Shown: positions 30,278-39,668, numbered from the stretch's first letter. The stretch: DNA of 64,000 nucleotides from Bacteroidales bacterium (GCA_028704385.1 JAQVLA010000014.1:1-64000); one strand, 5' to 3'. Numbers and translations are program-made. Notes: generated from the letters alone by a model not told the origin.

Positions 30278-30538
30278 TTACATGAAAACGATCAGTAGAC
30301 AAACCACGATAGCAAAGAAGGCAACGCCTTCGATAAGTGCAGCCGACACGATCATGTTTGAACGAATGTCGCCTGCAGCTTCGGGCTGACGTGCAATAGA
30401 TTCCAATGCACTACGGCCAATCTGGCCGATACCCATACTGGCACCGATGGTTGCAATACTTGCGGCCAGACCGGCAGCCATTTTTGCAATTGGAGTTAAA
30501 TCGCTAACTGCTTGTAACAAAATGGTTAATAATTCCAT
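30278..30538 (-). CDS. atpE: ATP synthase Fo subunit c
   Basis: An 86-residue two-helix proteolipid forming the rotor ring. The loop ARQPEA (49-54) is intact. The ion-binding carboxylate is Glu70 in ALIEGVAFF. Counting from the loop Arg50, the helix-1 ligand position is Ile37 (E. coli Ile28), and Glu70 is followed by Gly71 instead of Ser/Thr. Both argue for H+ and against Na+ coupling. The N-terminal 20 residues precede helix 1 and are slightly longer than in E. coli. Between 10 and 15 copies are needed per enzyme, and a hairpin directly follows the gene. Confidence 0.95.
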   Translation of the reverse strand: MELLTILLQAVSDLTPIAKMAAGLAASIATIGASMGIGQIGRSALESIARQPEAAGDIRSNMIVSAALIEGVAFFAIVVCLLIVFM

Positions 30539-30575
30539 GATTGTAAATATTAATGATTAATAAATGGGTTACTTT

Positions 30576-31697
30576 TTAATGATGTTCTTCTACTGCCATG
30601 CCTAAATAAATGGCTGACAACAACGTAAATACATAAGCCTGGATAAAAGCTACCAGCAATTCCAGGAAGTTAATAAAAATTGAAAGCAGGATAGAAAGGA
30701 TTGAAATCCCATAACCGGCATAAATACTGGTTTGTCCGAAAACGAAGATCAAACTGATGAAACCAAGTATGATAATGTGTCCGGCAGTGATGTTGGCAAA
30801 CAAACGCACCATCAACACAAAAGGTTTGGTAAACACACCAACCAACTCAATCACCGGCATCAATGGCAGAGGAATCTTAAGCCACCATGGAACGCCAGGT
30901 GTGTTAAAAATATGTGCATAATAGTTTTTATTGCCGGTAAAAGTGGTGATAAAAAAGGTAAACAGAGCTAAAACACCTGTTACAGCAAGATTTCCGGTTA
31001 CGTTAGCACCAAAAGGAAAAATAGGTATTAAGCCTAACAGGTTGTTGAAGAAAATGAAAAAGAATACCGTAAACAGATAAGGTAAAAATCGTTCGTAATG
31101 TTTTTTACCAATTGTCGGCAACGCTACCTCATCACGAATGAATAAAATTAGTGGTTCAATAATGGATTGAAATCCTTTGGGAGCTTTTCGTTCGCGCCTG
31201 CGATAAGCTTTTGCAACACCTAAAAAGATCAACACCACAATAGTGCTGTAGATGATAACTGCCAATGAGTTTTTGGTAAGCGACAGGTCGATTGGCTGAA
31301 CAAAATTACCCTCAGCATCGCGTTTCACAATTTTTCCTTTTAACATGCCTTCCTGGGCTATCTCAAAGCCTTTGTAAGCTGACTTCCCATGATGAAATTT
31401 TGATGAAAGAAAGAAATGCCATTCGCCTTCATCATACAGTATCACAGGCAAAGGAACTGTAATGTGCGTATGGCCATAATCAGCAATATGCCATTCATAC
31501 GCATCAACAATATGGCCGATGATAATTTCTCCGGCATTCAGGTTTGCTTTTTCCATTTCATGCTCAGTATGCTCCGAAATTGTGTGTAAATCTTCGTCAG
31601 CGTGCGCATTTAGTGACCAGGCAAAAAAACCAATAAGCAGGATCGTTGCTATGTAACTTATTGATCTGCTTCTAATTATTCCTTTATGGATCGCCAT
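30576..31697 (-). CDS. atpB: ATP synthase Fo subunit a
   Basis: A 373-residue Fo stator subunit. It has an N-terminal hydrophobic, signal-like segment (about 12-31) and a periplasmic extension of about 120 residues, including the His-rich region YEWHIADYGHTHITVP, which is much longer than in E. coli (271 residues) but common in Bacteroidota. The proton-channel part holds the essential arginine in VRLFANITAGHIIILG and the C-terminal VAFIQAYVFTLLSAIYLGMAVEEHH. First gene of atpBEFHAG. I see no atpI upstream. The 245-base divergent gap to the lipoprotein gene shows no exact -7 box. Confidence 0.94.
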   Translation of the reverse strand: MAIHKGIIRSRSISYIATILLIGFFAWSLNAHADEDLHTISEHTEHEMEKANLNAGEIIIGHIVDAYEWHIADYGHTHITVPLPVILYDEGEWHFFLSSKFHHGKSAYKGFEIAQEGMLKGKIVKRDAEGNFVQPIDLSLTKNSLAVIIYSTIVVLIFLGVAKAYRRRERKAPKGFQSIIEPLILFIRDEVALPTIGKKHYERFLPYLFTVFFFIFFNNLLGLIPIFPFGANVTGNLAVTGVLALFTFFITTFTGNKNYYAHIFNTPGVPWWLKIPLPLMPVIELVGVFTKPFVLMVRLFANITAGHIIILGFISLIFVFGQTSIYAGYGISILSILLSIFINFLELLVAFIQAYVFTLLSAIYLGMAVEEHH

Positions 31698-31942
31698 TTA
31701 TGTGGGTTGATTCAAGGGGTTAGAAATTGGCTGCAATTTTACGAAAGAATCCTTGAATAGGAAAGTATTTTTTACGAATTTCTTTGTAAAGCAGCTTGTT
31801 GCATATTATTCTTACCTTTATGGTTCAAAATGACCCATTTAAAATGATTCTAAATTAGCTTATTCTGATGCCTTTGCTGCCAGATTTTTGTATCTTCATT
31901 GATTGAAAAAATTTGAAACTCAAACCATAAAACCTGCATATC

Positions 31943-32434
31943 ATGAAAAAACTTTTACCCTTTGTATTTTTATTGATCCTGGGAGCCTGTAACCAATGCC
32001 CCACCGATCCGGCTATTGCCAACGAAATAGATACTATTGAAAACCTACTTGAATCTTACGTTATTGCGCTCGAAAACGAAGACTTTAAAATGATCGAGCA
32101 AAGCTGGGCAGCTAACGACAGCATCATACTGATCGGAACTGACAGCCATGAAAAGCTAATGGGTTGGGAAAATATCCGCAAAGCTTATCGTAATCAGTTC
32201 AACAGCATATCGAACACCCTCATTTCGACCAGCGATCAGTTTATCCGAATCAATTGTACGGGCAACACAGCCTGGTTTACCAAAACGATGAATTATAATT
32301 TTATGTACGACAGTGTGGCACACAGCTTCGAAGGAATCCGTTTCACCGGAGTGCTGGATAAAAATTCGGATGACCAATGGAAGCTGGTGCAGGGTCATCT
32401 TTCAATTCCGGCTCAGATAAACATTGGTAAATAA
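31943..32434 (+). CDS. lipoprotein with SnoaL/NTF2-like domain
   Basis: A 163-residue protein with a lipobox LGAC (Cys16). It is therefore lipidated and membrane-anchored. The mature part (about 30-155) resembles the SnoaL/DUF4440 NTF2-like fold: an N-terminal helix LESYVIALENEDFKMIEQSWA, SIILIGTDSHEKLMGWENIRKAYRNQF, and strands GNTAWFTKTMNYNF and WKLVQGHLSIP. Such domains bind small molecules or catalyse simple hydrolysis. No specific activity can be assigned. It is apparently monocistronic. Confidence 0.65.
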   Translation: MKKLLPFVFLLILGACNQCPTDPAIANEIDTIENLLESYVIALENEDFKMIEQSWAANDSIILIGTDSHEKLMGWENIRKAYRNQFNSISNTLISTSDQFIRINCTGNTAWFTKTMNYNFMYDSVAHSFEGIRFTGVLDKNSDDQWKLVQGHLSIPAQINIGK

Positions 32435-32486
32435 CCTTGTTAAAGTTTTCATCACAAAAATAGCAAGAGAAAGTTTCGAAAAGCCC

Positions 32487-32494
32487 TAACTTTG
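32487..32494 (+). promoter_or_regulatory. -7 box for ppa
   Basis: TAACTTTG, an exact TAnnTTTG match, ends 27 bases before the ppa start codon. Confidence 0.5.
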
Positions 32495-32521
32495 CACCCA
32501 CTAACCGAAAGCTAAAAAACT

Positions 32522-33190
32522 ATGTCGAAAATCATGGATCCCATTGGCAGGCTGATGGGTTTACGCTACAAATCACATCCCTGGCATGGCGTCGAAATTG
32601 GTTCTGATGCACCTGAAGTCGTTATCTGTTTTATTGAGATGGTTCCTACCGATACCGTAAAATATGAAGTGGATAAAGTTTCGGGCTATCTGCGTCTCGA
32701 CCGGCCACAAAAATACTCCAATGTGGTTCCTGCCCTATACGGCTTTGTGCCACAAACATTTTGTGCCAGCAGGGTTGCCGAGTTCTGCAATCAAAAAACA
32801 GGACGTAACGATATCACCGGCGATCGCGATCCTTTGGATATTTGCGTGCTCACTGAAAAAGACATCACACATGGTGATATTTTGGTGCGGGCCAGGCCTA
32901 TTGGCGGTTTCAGGATGATTGACGGCAACGAAGCTGATGACAAAATTGTCGCTGTGTTGGATAATGATGCCGTTTATAGTGGTTATCGTGATATCACTGA
33001 TTGCCCCGATCTGGTACTTGACCGATTGAAACATTATTTCCTTACTTACAAAGATTTGCCGGGCAAAGAAAGCAATGTAGAAATAACGCATGTTTATGGC
33101 ATTGAAGAAGCCCAGGAAGTAATCAGACGTTCGATGGAAGATTACCATCATAAATTTGACAATCTGGACAGTTTTTTGTCTGAAGTATAA
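32522..33190 (+). CDS. ppa: inorganic pyrophosphatase (family I)
   Basis: A 222-residue soluble pyrophosphatase. The metal-binding signature reads GDRDPLDICVL (about 100-110), followed by ARPIGGFRMIDGNEADDKIVAV. YGFVPQTFC matches the substrate-binding loop. It hydrolyses pyrophosphate from biosynthetic reactions. The length exceeds E. coli Ppa (176) because of an N-terminal addition and a longer C-terminal helix, as in other Bacteroidota. It is convergent with the exporter operon, and a terminator for the latter lies between them. Confidence 0.92.
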   Translation: MSKIMDPIGRLMGLRYKSHPWHGVEIGSDAPEVVICFIEMVPTDTVKYEVDKVSGYLRLDRPQKYSNVVPALYGFVPQTFCASRVAEFCNQKTGRNDITGDRDPLDICVLTEKDITHGDILVRARPIGGFRMIDGNEADDKIVAVLDNDAVYSGYRDITDCPDLVLDRLKHYFLTYKDLPGKESNVEITHVYGIEEAQEVIRRSMEDYHHKFDNLDSFLSEV

Positions 33191-33194
33191 AACC

Positions 33195-33227
33195 AAAAAC
33201 CCGCAGCCGAATTTCTCCGGCCACGGG
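33195..33227 (-). terminator. intrinsic terminator of the MacAB-type operon
   Basis: On the minus strand CCCG-TG-GCCG pairs with CGGC-TG-CGGG (33200-33227, one 2-base internal mismatch, 8-base loop) and is followed by TTTTTGG. It lies 25 bases after the adaptor gene stop. Confidence 0.7.
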
Positions 33228-33252
33228 CACCAAACCAACACACAACAAAGCG

Positions 33253-34335
33253 CTACATAGTAGCAGCTTTTATCTTTTCGGTTTCTGAAAGACCTTCGAT
33301 TATTTCGATATTGATTCCATCAGAAAGTCCGGTTTTAACTTTTCGTTTTTCAAATTGTTGAGGAGCCACTTCGACTTCTACATAAGTTGTATCTTTTTCT
33401 ATCAAAAGATTACCTTCGTTAATTGCCAGCACCTGATCTTTTCGTTCAAGCACAATATCAGCGTTGGCACTGTATCCCGCCCTGATAAACTGATTTTCTC
33501 TCAAATCAACCGCAGCCCTGATTTCGAACTGTATTGTGCCATTTTCTTCTATTCCTTTTGGAGCAATATGTTCCAATACTGCATCAAAAGTTTCATTTTC
33601 GATGGCACCAATAGTCATGATAAGTTGCATTCCCTCACTGATCTTGCCAACTTCTGATTCATCCACTTTTCCTTCAAAAATCATCTCGTTCATATCAGCA
33701 ATGGTGGCAATTACTGTTCCATTGTTGAATGTATTACTTTCTATTACGGAGTTGCCTTCCTCAACGGGCACATCCAGCACCATGCCGTCAATAGTCGAGC
33801 GAATCAAAGTGTTTGTTACATTTCCCGCTTTTTTGGTAGCACCTTCGCGAATCAGCTGCAAATTGTCTTCGGCAGTCTCAACTTCTTCGCGTGCGTTACG
33901 AAAGGCAATATCATAGGTCAAAAACTCTGCCTCCGGAATAACCTGTTGCTCAAATAAGGATTTATACCTTTCGTGATTTTTACGTGCTTCCTCCAGCTGG
34001 ATTGTGGCTCTTTTCACACGTGATTCGGCATTGTTGAGGTTGATCATATCAGGTATAATTTTTACCCTGGCAATCAGCTGGTCTTTTTTAATCACATCAC
34101 CGGGCTCAACAAAAATCTCTTCGATAATCCCGGAAACCTTTGGTGTGATTTCGATTTCTTTTCGCGGAACAACCGATCCGGTAGCTACTGTTTTTCGAAT
34201 GATGTCTGTTTTGAAAGCTGTTGTTGTTTCATACACCATCGGTTCTGCCTGTGATTTCCTGTAGAGGTAAACAATAGTGCCAATAAATACGACCGCAATC
34301 ACAAGGATAACAGCAATTTTGAGGATAGTTTTCAT
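33253..34335 (-). CDS. periplasmic adaptor (membrane fusion) subunit of MacAB-type exporter
   Basis: A 360-residue HlyD/MacA-like protein. A single N-terminal transmembrane anchor (about 5-25) is followed by a lipoyl half-motif (GSVVPRKEIEITPKVSGIIEEIFVEPGDVIKKDQLIARV, about 53-92) and a helical hairpin (about 95-165). The second lipoyl half (TNTLIRSTIDGMVLDVPVEEGNSVI) and beta-barrel domains come next. It links the inner-membrane ABC complex to an outer-membrane TolC-type channel. No TolC gene is in this operon. It is last of four genes, 34 bases after the second permease gene. Confidence 0.88.
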   Translation of the reverse strand: MKTILKIAVILVIAVVFIGTIVYLYRKSQAEPMVYETTTAFKTDIIRKTVATGSVVPRKEIEITPKVSGIIEEIFVEPGDVIKKDQLIARVKIIPDMINLNNAESRVKRATIQLEEARKNHERYKSLFEQQVIPEAEFLTYDIAFRNAREEVETAEDNLQLIREGATKKAGNVTNTLIRSTIDGMVLDVPVEEGNSVIESNTFNNGTVIATIADMNEMIFEGKVDESEVGKISEGMQLIMTIGAIENETFDAVLEHIAPKGIEENGTIQFEIRAAVDLRENQFIRAGYSANADIVLERKDQVLAINEGNLLIEKDTTYVEVEVAPQQFEKRKVKTGLSDGINIEIIEGLSETEKIKAATM

Positions 34336-34369
34336 AAATAATTGAATTTATTTTGTGTGTTATTTTGAT

Positions 34370-35635
34370 TTATTCATAACGAAGTGCATCAATAGGTTTA
34401 ATGCTTACTGCTTTGCGCGCAGGCACGAGGCCGGCTAGTACACCTGAAAACACAACTATGGTTAAGGCTACCACAGCAACCTGAAAATCAATAACAGGAT
34501 GCATAAACATTGTTTCCTGATTGCCAGGTTCGGGAAGGTTCTTGTCGATGAGTTCCATGATAAGCACTCCAAAAACCAGGCCTGCATAACCTGCAATACT
34601 GGTTAGTACGACAGATTCTGTTACTATCTGGGTGATCACTTTCAAAGGTGAGGCTCCCAAAGCACGCATGATCCCAATCTCTTTGGTTCGTTCTTTTACA
34701 ATAACCAGCATAATGTTGGAAATCCCAATCACACCAGCCATCAAGGTTCCAATACCAACAATCCAGATCAGTCCGTTTATGCCCATAAACAATCCCGTCA
34801 TTTGCTTAAACTCCTTTTCGAGATTCACTGAGCCAACCGCTCTGTGATCGTCAGGGGAAACATTATGTCGTTCTTTCAACAGCCTGGCTGCCTTTTGTTC
34901 CACGACACTTACTTCCACATCAGGTTGAGAAGTAAGTGCAAACCAGGCAACAATATTCCCATAATTATAAACTTTCTGCAATGTTGTGAATGGGATATGA
35001 ATACTTTGTTCTTTGTCGCCACCGAAATTAAAATTCATGTTTTTGGGCTTGAAAACACCAATAACCTGAAAATAAACCCCTCTTATCCTGATGTATTTTC
35101 CAATGGGATCTTCCTCCTTTTCAAAAAGCACTTCACGAACCCTTCGGCCGATCACAGCAACCTTTTTTGCCTGATTGATATCGTTTGCATTCAGAAATCG
35201 GCCCTGTACCATTTCGGCCGGATCAATTTTGTTCCATTCGGGATAATCCCCATAAATATTAAAAGCACCGGCATTCTGTTTATAAATCACATTGTTACCG
35301 GATTGCCGACCGCCACCTTCCAGACGGGGAGCAACCAAACCAATTTCCGGGATATTATCTTTTAATGCCTGAATATCATCGTTTCTGAAATAATACCTTC
35401 TGTTACGTGGAAAGCCTTTATAGGGTTCTGTTGTGGGCCGGGTCCACATAAAAACGCTATTCGTGGCCAAATCGCCCATGCCATACGTAATGCCATTTTC
35501 GAGCCCATTACCTGATCCAAGCATGATCATCAACATAAAAATGCCCCAAAACACTCCGAATGCTGTGAAGAAAGTTCTGACCTTGTTTTTGGCCAGGCTA
35601 CTCCATATCTCGTACCAGCGATCACGATCAAACAT
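34370..35635 (-). CDS. MacB-like ABC transporter permease (second of pair)
   Basis: A 421-residue permease with one N-terminal helix (about 20-42, KNKVRTFFTAFGVFWGIFML), a periplasmic MacB domain (about 45-270) and three C-terminal helices. The coupling segment reads VKERTKEIGIMRALGASPLKVITQIV (about 315-340). It pairs with the preceding permease, and sequence similarity between the two (MFDxDxWxEI N termini, identical architecture) indicates gene duplication and a heterodimer. It lies 19 bases after the first permease gene. Confidence 0.88.
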   Translation of the reverse strand: MFDRDRWYEIWSSLAKNKVRTFFTAFGVFWGIFMLMIMLGSGNGLENGITYGMGDLATNSVFMWTRPTTEPYKGFPRNRRYYFRNDDIQALKDNIPEIGLVAPRLEGGGRQSGNNVIYKQNAGAFNIYGDYPEWNKIDPAEMVQGRFLNANDINQAKKVAVIGRRVREVLFEKEEDPIGKYIRIRGVYFQVIGVFKPKNMNFNFGGDKEQSIHIPFTTLQKVYNYGNIVAWFALTSQPDVEVSVVEQKAARLLKERHNVSPDDHRAVGSVNLEKEFKQMTGLFMGINGLIWIVGIGTLMAGVIGISNIMLVIVKERTKEIGIMRALGASPLKVITQIVTESVVLTSIAGYAGLVFGVLIMELIDKNLPEPGNQETMFMHPVIDFQVAVVALTIVVFSGVLAGLVPARKAVSIKPIDALRYE

Positions 35636-35654
35636 ATCCTATTTATTAATTTGT

Positions 35655-36884
35655 TTATTCATCCCGCAAAGCTTCGATAGGTTTTATTGCAGCAGCACGC
35701 CGGGCAGGAATAAAGCCAGCCAGTGCTCCGGCTATGATCAATAACAAAGTGGCTCCAATCGCAACGGAAATATCAACCTCCGGCTCTCTGAAAAATGGAG
35801 TTTGTATATGTTCCGAAACCAACTCGAGCAAGCCTACCCCAATAACCAGCCCGAAGTATCCAGCGAAGGCTGTGATCAAAACTGCCTCCTGCAAAATCAA
35901 ACTGATAATACTGCCTGGTGTGGCTCCAAGTGCTTTGCGGATACCAATTTCCTTGGTACGGTCTTTCACCACTATCATCATGATGTTGCTAACTCCAACC
36001 ACACCGGCTATGATCGTACCAATGCCAATCACCCAAATGAAGAGTCTGATACTGGCAAAAAGCTTCTGAAACTTGGTAAACTCTTCAACGCTGTTCCAAA
36101 AAAACATGGCATTTTCATCCTCAGGATCATATCTGTGAAGGTTTGCCATTTTTGCTTTGATGTCGTCTTCAATCTTTTTGGCTTCCTTTTCGTTGGCATC
36201 ACCTACTGTAACCACCATGCCGTGTATATCCCGTTCGCCGCCAAAAACAGTTTGCGCCGTGGCAATGGAAATATAAACCAATTGCATATTGTCGTCTCTT
36301 CCATCGTCATCAACAAACACCCCTACCACTTTAAATGGAATACCATTAATCCTGATATACTTTCCCAGTGGATCTTCTGCTTTAAATAACGCATCACTAA
36401 CCAGCTTGCTGATCAATACATTTTTTTGTTTGAAGCGCTGATCATTTTCATTCAAGAACCTTCCACTCAGCAGGCTAAGTTTTTCAACCTTTTGATAATC
36501 GGGGTGTACGCCTCTTATCGTATACGATCCGGATTGTTTTTTGTATGCCAGCACATTGCTCCACACATGGAATCTTCCACTGATCTGATCAAGCCCGTCA
36601 ACATGTGCATTCAGGTAATCATAATCCTCATTTTTCATTCTGATATTACGCCCGGGCTTGTTTCCTTTGTAGGGTTTGCTTGTTTGCCCGTTCCATATCC
36701 AGATGGCATTGGTAGCCGATGAACGAAACTGGTTTTCGACACCTTTTTGTAATCCTATTCCTGAACCCTGCAAAATGATCAGCATAAAAATTCCCCAGGC
36801 TACCGAAAAACCGGTCAGAAAAGTACGGAGCTTATTCTTTTCAATGGTATTAAAGATCTCCTGCCATTTGTCAATATCAAACAT
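35655..36884 (-). CDS. MacB-like ABC transporter permease (first of pair)
   Basis: A 409-residue permease with the same layout as its neighbour: N-terminal helix KNKLRTFLTGFSVAWGIFML, periplasmic MacB domain and three C-terminal helices with VKDRTKEIGIRKALGATPGSIISLIL as the ATPase-contact segment. Together with the neighbour, the ATPase and the adaptor it forms a MacAB-type exporter for peptides, lipopeptides, antibiotics or lipoproteins. The substrate cannot be told from sequence. It starts 11 bases after the ATPase gene. Confidence 0.88.
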   Translation of the reverse strand: MFDIDKWQEIFNTIEKNKLRTFLTGFSVAWGIFMLIILQGSGIGLQKGVENQFRSSATNAIWIWNGQTSKPYKGNKPGRNIRMKNEDYDYLNAHVDGLDQISGRFHVWSNVLAYKKQSGSYTIRGVHPDYQKVEKLSLLSGRFLNENDQRFKQKNVLISKLVSDALFKAEDPLGKYIRINGIPFKVVGVFVDDDGRDDNMQLVYISIATAQTVFGGERDIHGMVVTVGDANEKEAKKIEDDIKAKMANLHRYDPEDENAMFFWNSVEEFTKFQKLFASIRLFIWVIGIGTIIAGVVGVSNIMMIVVKDRTKEIGIRKALGATPGSIISLILQEAVLITAFAGYFGLVIGVGLLELVSEHIQTPFFREPEVDISVAIGATLLLIIAGALAGFIPARRAAAIKPIEALRDE

Positions 36885-36895
36885 ATGCTGAGCGA

Positions 36896-37609
36896 TTAAA
36901 TGGTTTTTGCAAACTCAGTATGAGGAACAAAATGACCATTTTTATGATCTTTTTCAATCTTTCCATCGTGCAACCGGATGATACGCTGGGTTTGATGCGC
37001 AATATCATTTTCGTGCGTCACAATGATTATGGTAATTCCGCTTTTGTTGATCTGCGTAAAAAGCTCCATCACCTCCTGCGAGGTCACACTATCAAGTGCT
37101 CCGGTTGGCTCATCGGCTAGAATCACTTTTGGATTTCCAATGAGGGCACGTGCAATGGCCAACCGCTGTTTCTGCCCACCCGAAAGTTCGTTGGGAAGAT
37201 GATCAGACCAGGGCAACAAACCAACCTTTTCGAGGTATTCCATGGCAATTTTATTACGCTTGCGCCTTGTAATTCCCTGATAATAGAGCGGAAGGGCTAC
37301 ATTTTCAACCGCATTTTTAAAGCTAATCAAATTAAACGACTGAAATACAAATCCCAGATGTTTGTTGCGCAACTGGGCAGCTTTGGTTTCATTCAGGTCT
37401 TTTACCAGCTTACCATCCAGGTAATAATCTCCGCCGTCGTGTACATCAAGCAGGCCTATAATATTGAGCAGCGTTGACTTTCCGGAGCCGGACGATCCCA
37501 TTACGGCAACCATCTCACCTGATGTAACTTCAAGATCAATCCCTTTTAAAACATGTAAACTACTGTTACCGGTTTGATAACTTTTATGTATGCCATTGAA
37601 TTTAATCAT
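36896..37609 (-). CDS. ABC transporter ATP-binding protein of MacAB-type exporter
   Basis: A 237-residue ATPase of the MacB/LolD class. Walker A is GSSGSGKST (about 37-45), the Q-loop FQSFNLI, the signature [15 protein letters not shown] (about 143-157), Walker [14 protein letters not shown] and the switch VTHE. I chose ATG 37609, because [28 protein letters not shown] is the standard start. An upstream in-frame ATG at 37648 would add an unrelated tail. First gene of the operon. The 180-base region upstream (37610-37788) shows no exact -7 box. Confidence 0.92.
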   Translation of the reverse strand: MIKFNGIHKSYQTGNSSLHVLKGIDLEVTSGEMVAVMGSSGSGKSTLLNIIGLLDVHDGGDYYLDGKLVKDLNETKAAQLRNKHLGFVFQSFNLISFKNAVENVALPLYYQGITRRKRNKIAMEYLEKVGLLPWSDHLPNELSGGQKQRLAIARALIGNPKVILADEPTGALDSVTSQEVMELFTQINKSGITIIIVTHENDIAHQTQRIIRLHDGKIEKDHKNGHFVPHTEFAKTI

Positions 37610-37788
37610 GTTGTGGTCGGATATTGGTACTATCACAAAATTTGACAACAGAATATCATAAACAATGCCAAAAAATTTTAACGCATTGTATTACTGTAAT
37701 TTAAAACTAATGTTTTTATGAAGTTTACCCGAATACCAGGTACAAAAAGTGTGCGTGACCGCTCAGAAGTATTCGATTTCGAACAGTA

Positions 37789-38934
37789 TTATCCAACCCA
37801 ATGCAGAATTGTTGCTACTAAAAATCCAAGGTAATTTCCAATGGCATAACCAATTATTCCAATGCTTAATCCCGGAAGCACAAGTGCTCTGTTGTTAAGT
37901 GCTGCAGCTATTACTGGAACAAAGGGAGGGCTACATATCAAAGCAGTTGAAGTAACCATAACCGTTTCGTTATCAATCCTAAAAAAGTAGGCCAACACAA
38001 CATGAAGCATTAAGGATCCAAAGACAACCAGGGTGATGTAATAAATCAGCTGAGGGGAAGCATGAAGCATTTCGTTGATGTTGACCATTGAGCTAACGGT
38101 AACACTAAAAACCAAAATAAAATACATCCCTAGGTCGAAGCTATGTGGCGAATTTCGCAGCACAGGAACAACAGACCCCAGCATTCCAAAACTTGTGATT
38201 AACAGCAAGGTGGTAGCCATCATCAGATTTTCCGGAACCAGACTGCCGATTCCGGCTGATACACCTACAATCATTACTGAAGCTGTTGTTAAGACAACTC
38301 TATTTATCAGCTTTCCCTTGATTGGATTTGGATCAGTAACATTTAGCTGATCCGCATTTAGCACCCTTTTGCCGGTAAAGCCGGGAAGTAATATCCCAAA
38401 TAGCCTTTGCCCCAGAAGCAAAAGAAAAAGCAAATAAAATCCCGAAAGAAGCATGTCGTAAGTATGCGTCAGCAGGTAGGTGTTCTCATCCACATCCAAG
38501 ATCAGTTTTAAGGAAGCCAGATTGGGAGTGCCACCTGTGTAAACACCTACCAACATCCCTCCGATTTTCCAGAGTTCCCTGTTGGTATCCTGAAACAAGG
38601 CAAAACCTAAAAACACCATGAAAATCACAGAGATCACTGCCAATATCATCGACTTTAAACCTGTTCGTGCCAGCGATTTCCATTGGCTTAGCCGGGAACC
38701 AAAAAGCAGCAAGGGAATAGCCAAAGGGATACTTAAATTCATCACCCATTCCTGCAGTACAACTGCATTTTCAGGAATAATCCTTAATTGCCCAAGTATC
38801 AATCCTGCCACATAGGCCACCAAAACCGTTCCCAGACGATTGATCCAGCGAAAATGCTTTGAAGCCCACTTTATCAGAACAGGACTTACGAGATAAAACA
38901 AAAGAAGTAGGATCGTTTTGTATTCCATCTCCAA
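37789..38934 (-). CDS. DUF819 family membrane protein
   Basis: A 381-residue inner-membrane protein with about ten transmembrane helices. LGQLRIIPENAVVLQEWVMNLSIPLAIPLLLFGSRLSQW near the N terminus and MLVGVYTGGTPNLASLKLILD (about 126-146) are the features of the DUF819 family, which resembles sodium/glutamate-type and other secondary transporters. The transported solute is unknown. An exact minus-strand -7 box TAACTTTG (38942-38949) ends 7 bases before the ATG, so the message may have almost no leader. A second ATG (M3, 38928) is close by. Confidence 0.75.
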   Translation of the reverse strand: MEMEYKTILLLLFYLVSPVLIKWASKHFRWINRLGTVLVAYVAGLILGQLRIIPENAVVLQEWVMNLSIPLAIPLLLFGSRLSQWKSLARTGLKSMILAVISVIFMVFLGFALFQDTNRELWKIGGMLVGVYTGGTPNLASLKLILDVDENTYLLTHTYDMLLSGFYLLFLLLLGQRLFGILLPGFTGKRVLNADQLNVTDPNPIKGKLINRVVLTTASVMIVGVSAGIGSLVPENLMMATTLLLITSFGMLGSVVPVLRNSPHSFDLGMYFILVFSVTVSSMVNINEMLHASPQLIYYITLVVFGSLMLHVVLAYFFRIDNETVMVTSTALICSPPFVPVIAAALNNRALVLPGLSIGIIGYAIGNYLGFLVATILHWVG

Positions 38935-38941
38935 AAAAAAG

Positions 38942-38949
38942 CAAAGTTA
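38942..38949 (-). promoter_or_regulatory. -7 box for the DUF819 gene
   Basis: The minus strand reads TAACTTTG, ending 7 bases before the gene's first ATG. The expected transcription start falls at or next to the start codon. Confidence 0.5.
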
Positions 38950-38972
38950 ATTATTACCAAATACCCCCCTGA

Positions 38973-39002
38973 TTGCAGGCATAGCGCAATTGCTTATTTT
39001 TG
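38973..39002 (+). promoter_or_regulatory. promoter for rnhA with leaderless geometry
   Basis: TTG (38973-38975), 19 bases, then TATTTTTG (38995-39002), followed only 4 bases later by the ATG at 39007. Since the start point lies a few bases after the -7 box, the mRNA should begin at or within a base or two of the AUG. Confidence 0.6.
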
Positions 39003-39006
39003 CGCC

Positions 39007-39627
39007 ATGGCAGCAAAACAAAAATATTATGTCGTTTGGATAGGCCACACACCTGGCATTTATTCCAGCTGGGAGGCCTGTCGCAAGCAGGTAGAAGGTT
39101 TTCAGGGTGCACGCTATAAAAGCTATAAGAACGAAAAAGAAGCGCAACAGGCATTCAGTTCAGGCCCTGAAAATTATAAAGAAAATCAGCTTGCCAAAAG
39201 CTATTCAAGCCATTCCAATCCTCCCATCGAAAGTTCAATCAGTGTGGATGCAGCCTGTTCGGGTAATCCGGGTAAAATGGAGTACAGAGGTGTTTTTACA
39301 GAAACGAACACAGAACTTTTTAAAAGCAAGGTTTACGAACAGGGAACCAACAATATAGGTGAGTTTTTAGCGATAGTGCATGGTCTTGCCTGGCAGCAAA
39401 AGCATAAAACTAATTATCCCATCTACAGCGATTCGCGCAACGCAATCAATTGGGTTAAAGCTGGTAAAGCCAAAACAAAACTGGCTGAAAATCAAAAAAC
39501 AAAAGAACTTTTTGAAGTGATCAGACGAGCTGAAAACTGGCTCAAAAACAACAACTTTCGCTCAGCAATTTTAAAATGGGAAACGGATCAATGGGGAGAA
39601 ATTCCGGCTGATTTTGGCCGGAAGTAA
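39007..39627 (+). CDS. rnhA: ribonuclease HI with N-terminal viroplasmin domain
   Basis: A 206-residue protein. The N-terminal 45-residue caulimovirus-viroplasmin-like hybrid-binding domain (YYVVWIGHTPGIYSSWEACRKQVEGFQGARYKSY, a family landmark) is joined by a short linker to an RNase H domain (about 76-206). Catalytic acidic residues are visible in ISVDAACSGNPG, the Glu of IGEFLAIVHGL, the Asp of IYSDSRNAINW and a C-terminal Asp. It removes RNA from RNA-DNA hybrids. This N-terminal fusion is the usual RNase HI type in Bacteroidota. It is apparently expressed from the near-leaderless promoter at 38973-39002. Confidence 0.9.
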   Translation: MAAKQKYYVVWIGHTPGIYSSWEACRKQVEGFQGARYKSYKNEKEAQQAFSSGPENYKENQLAKSYSSHSNPPIESSISVDAACSGNPGKMEYRGVFTETNTELFKSKVYEQGTNNIGEFLAIVHGLAWQQKHKTNYPIYSDSRNAINWVKAGKAKTKLAENQKTKELFEVIRRAENWLKNNNFRSAILKWETDQWGEIPADFGRK

Positions 39628-39668
39628 CACCTTTACAATATCAGATCAATAAAAAAACCAAATATTTC

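Noticed and set aside
30278..30538. Gln39 of the c subunit as a Na+ ligand, suggesting a sodium ATP synthase
   Set aside because: Counting from the loop Arg50, the ligand position is Ile37, not Gln39, and Glu70 is followed by Gly instead of Ser/Thr, so H+ coupling fits better.
33253..37609. A dedicated antibiotic-resistance efflux pump
   Set aside because: MacAB-type exporters move many substrates; nothing in these four genes indicates a drug.
37718..37834. 38-codon + strand frame starting MKFTRIPGTKSVRDRSEVF
   Set aside because: Looks protein-like at first, but it runs antisense into the DUF819 gene and has no promoter or family match; possibly a gene remnant, not supportable.
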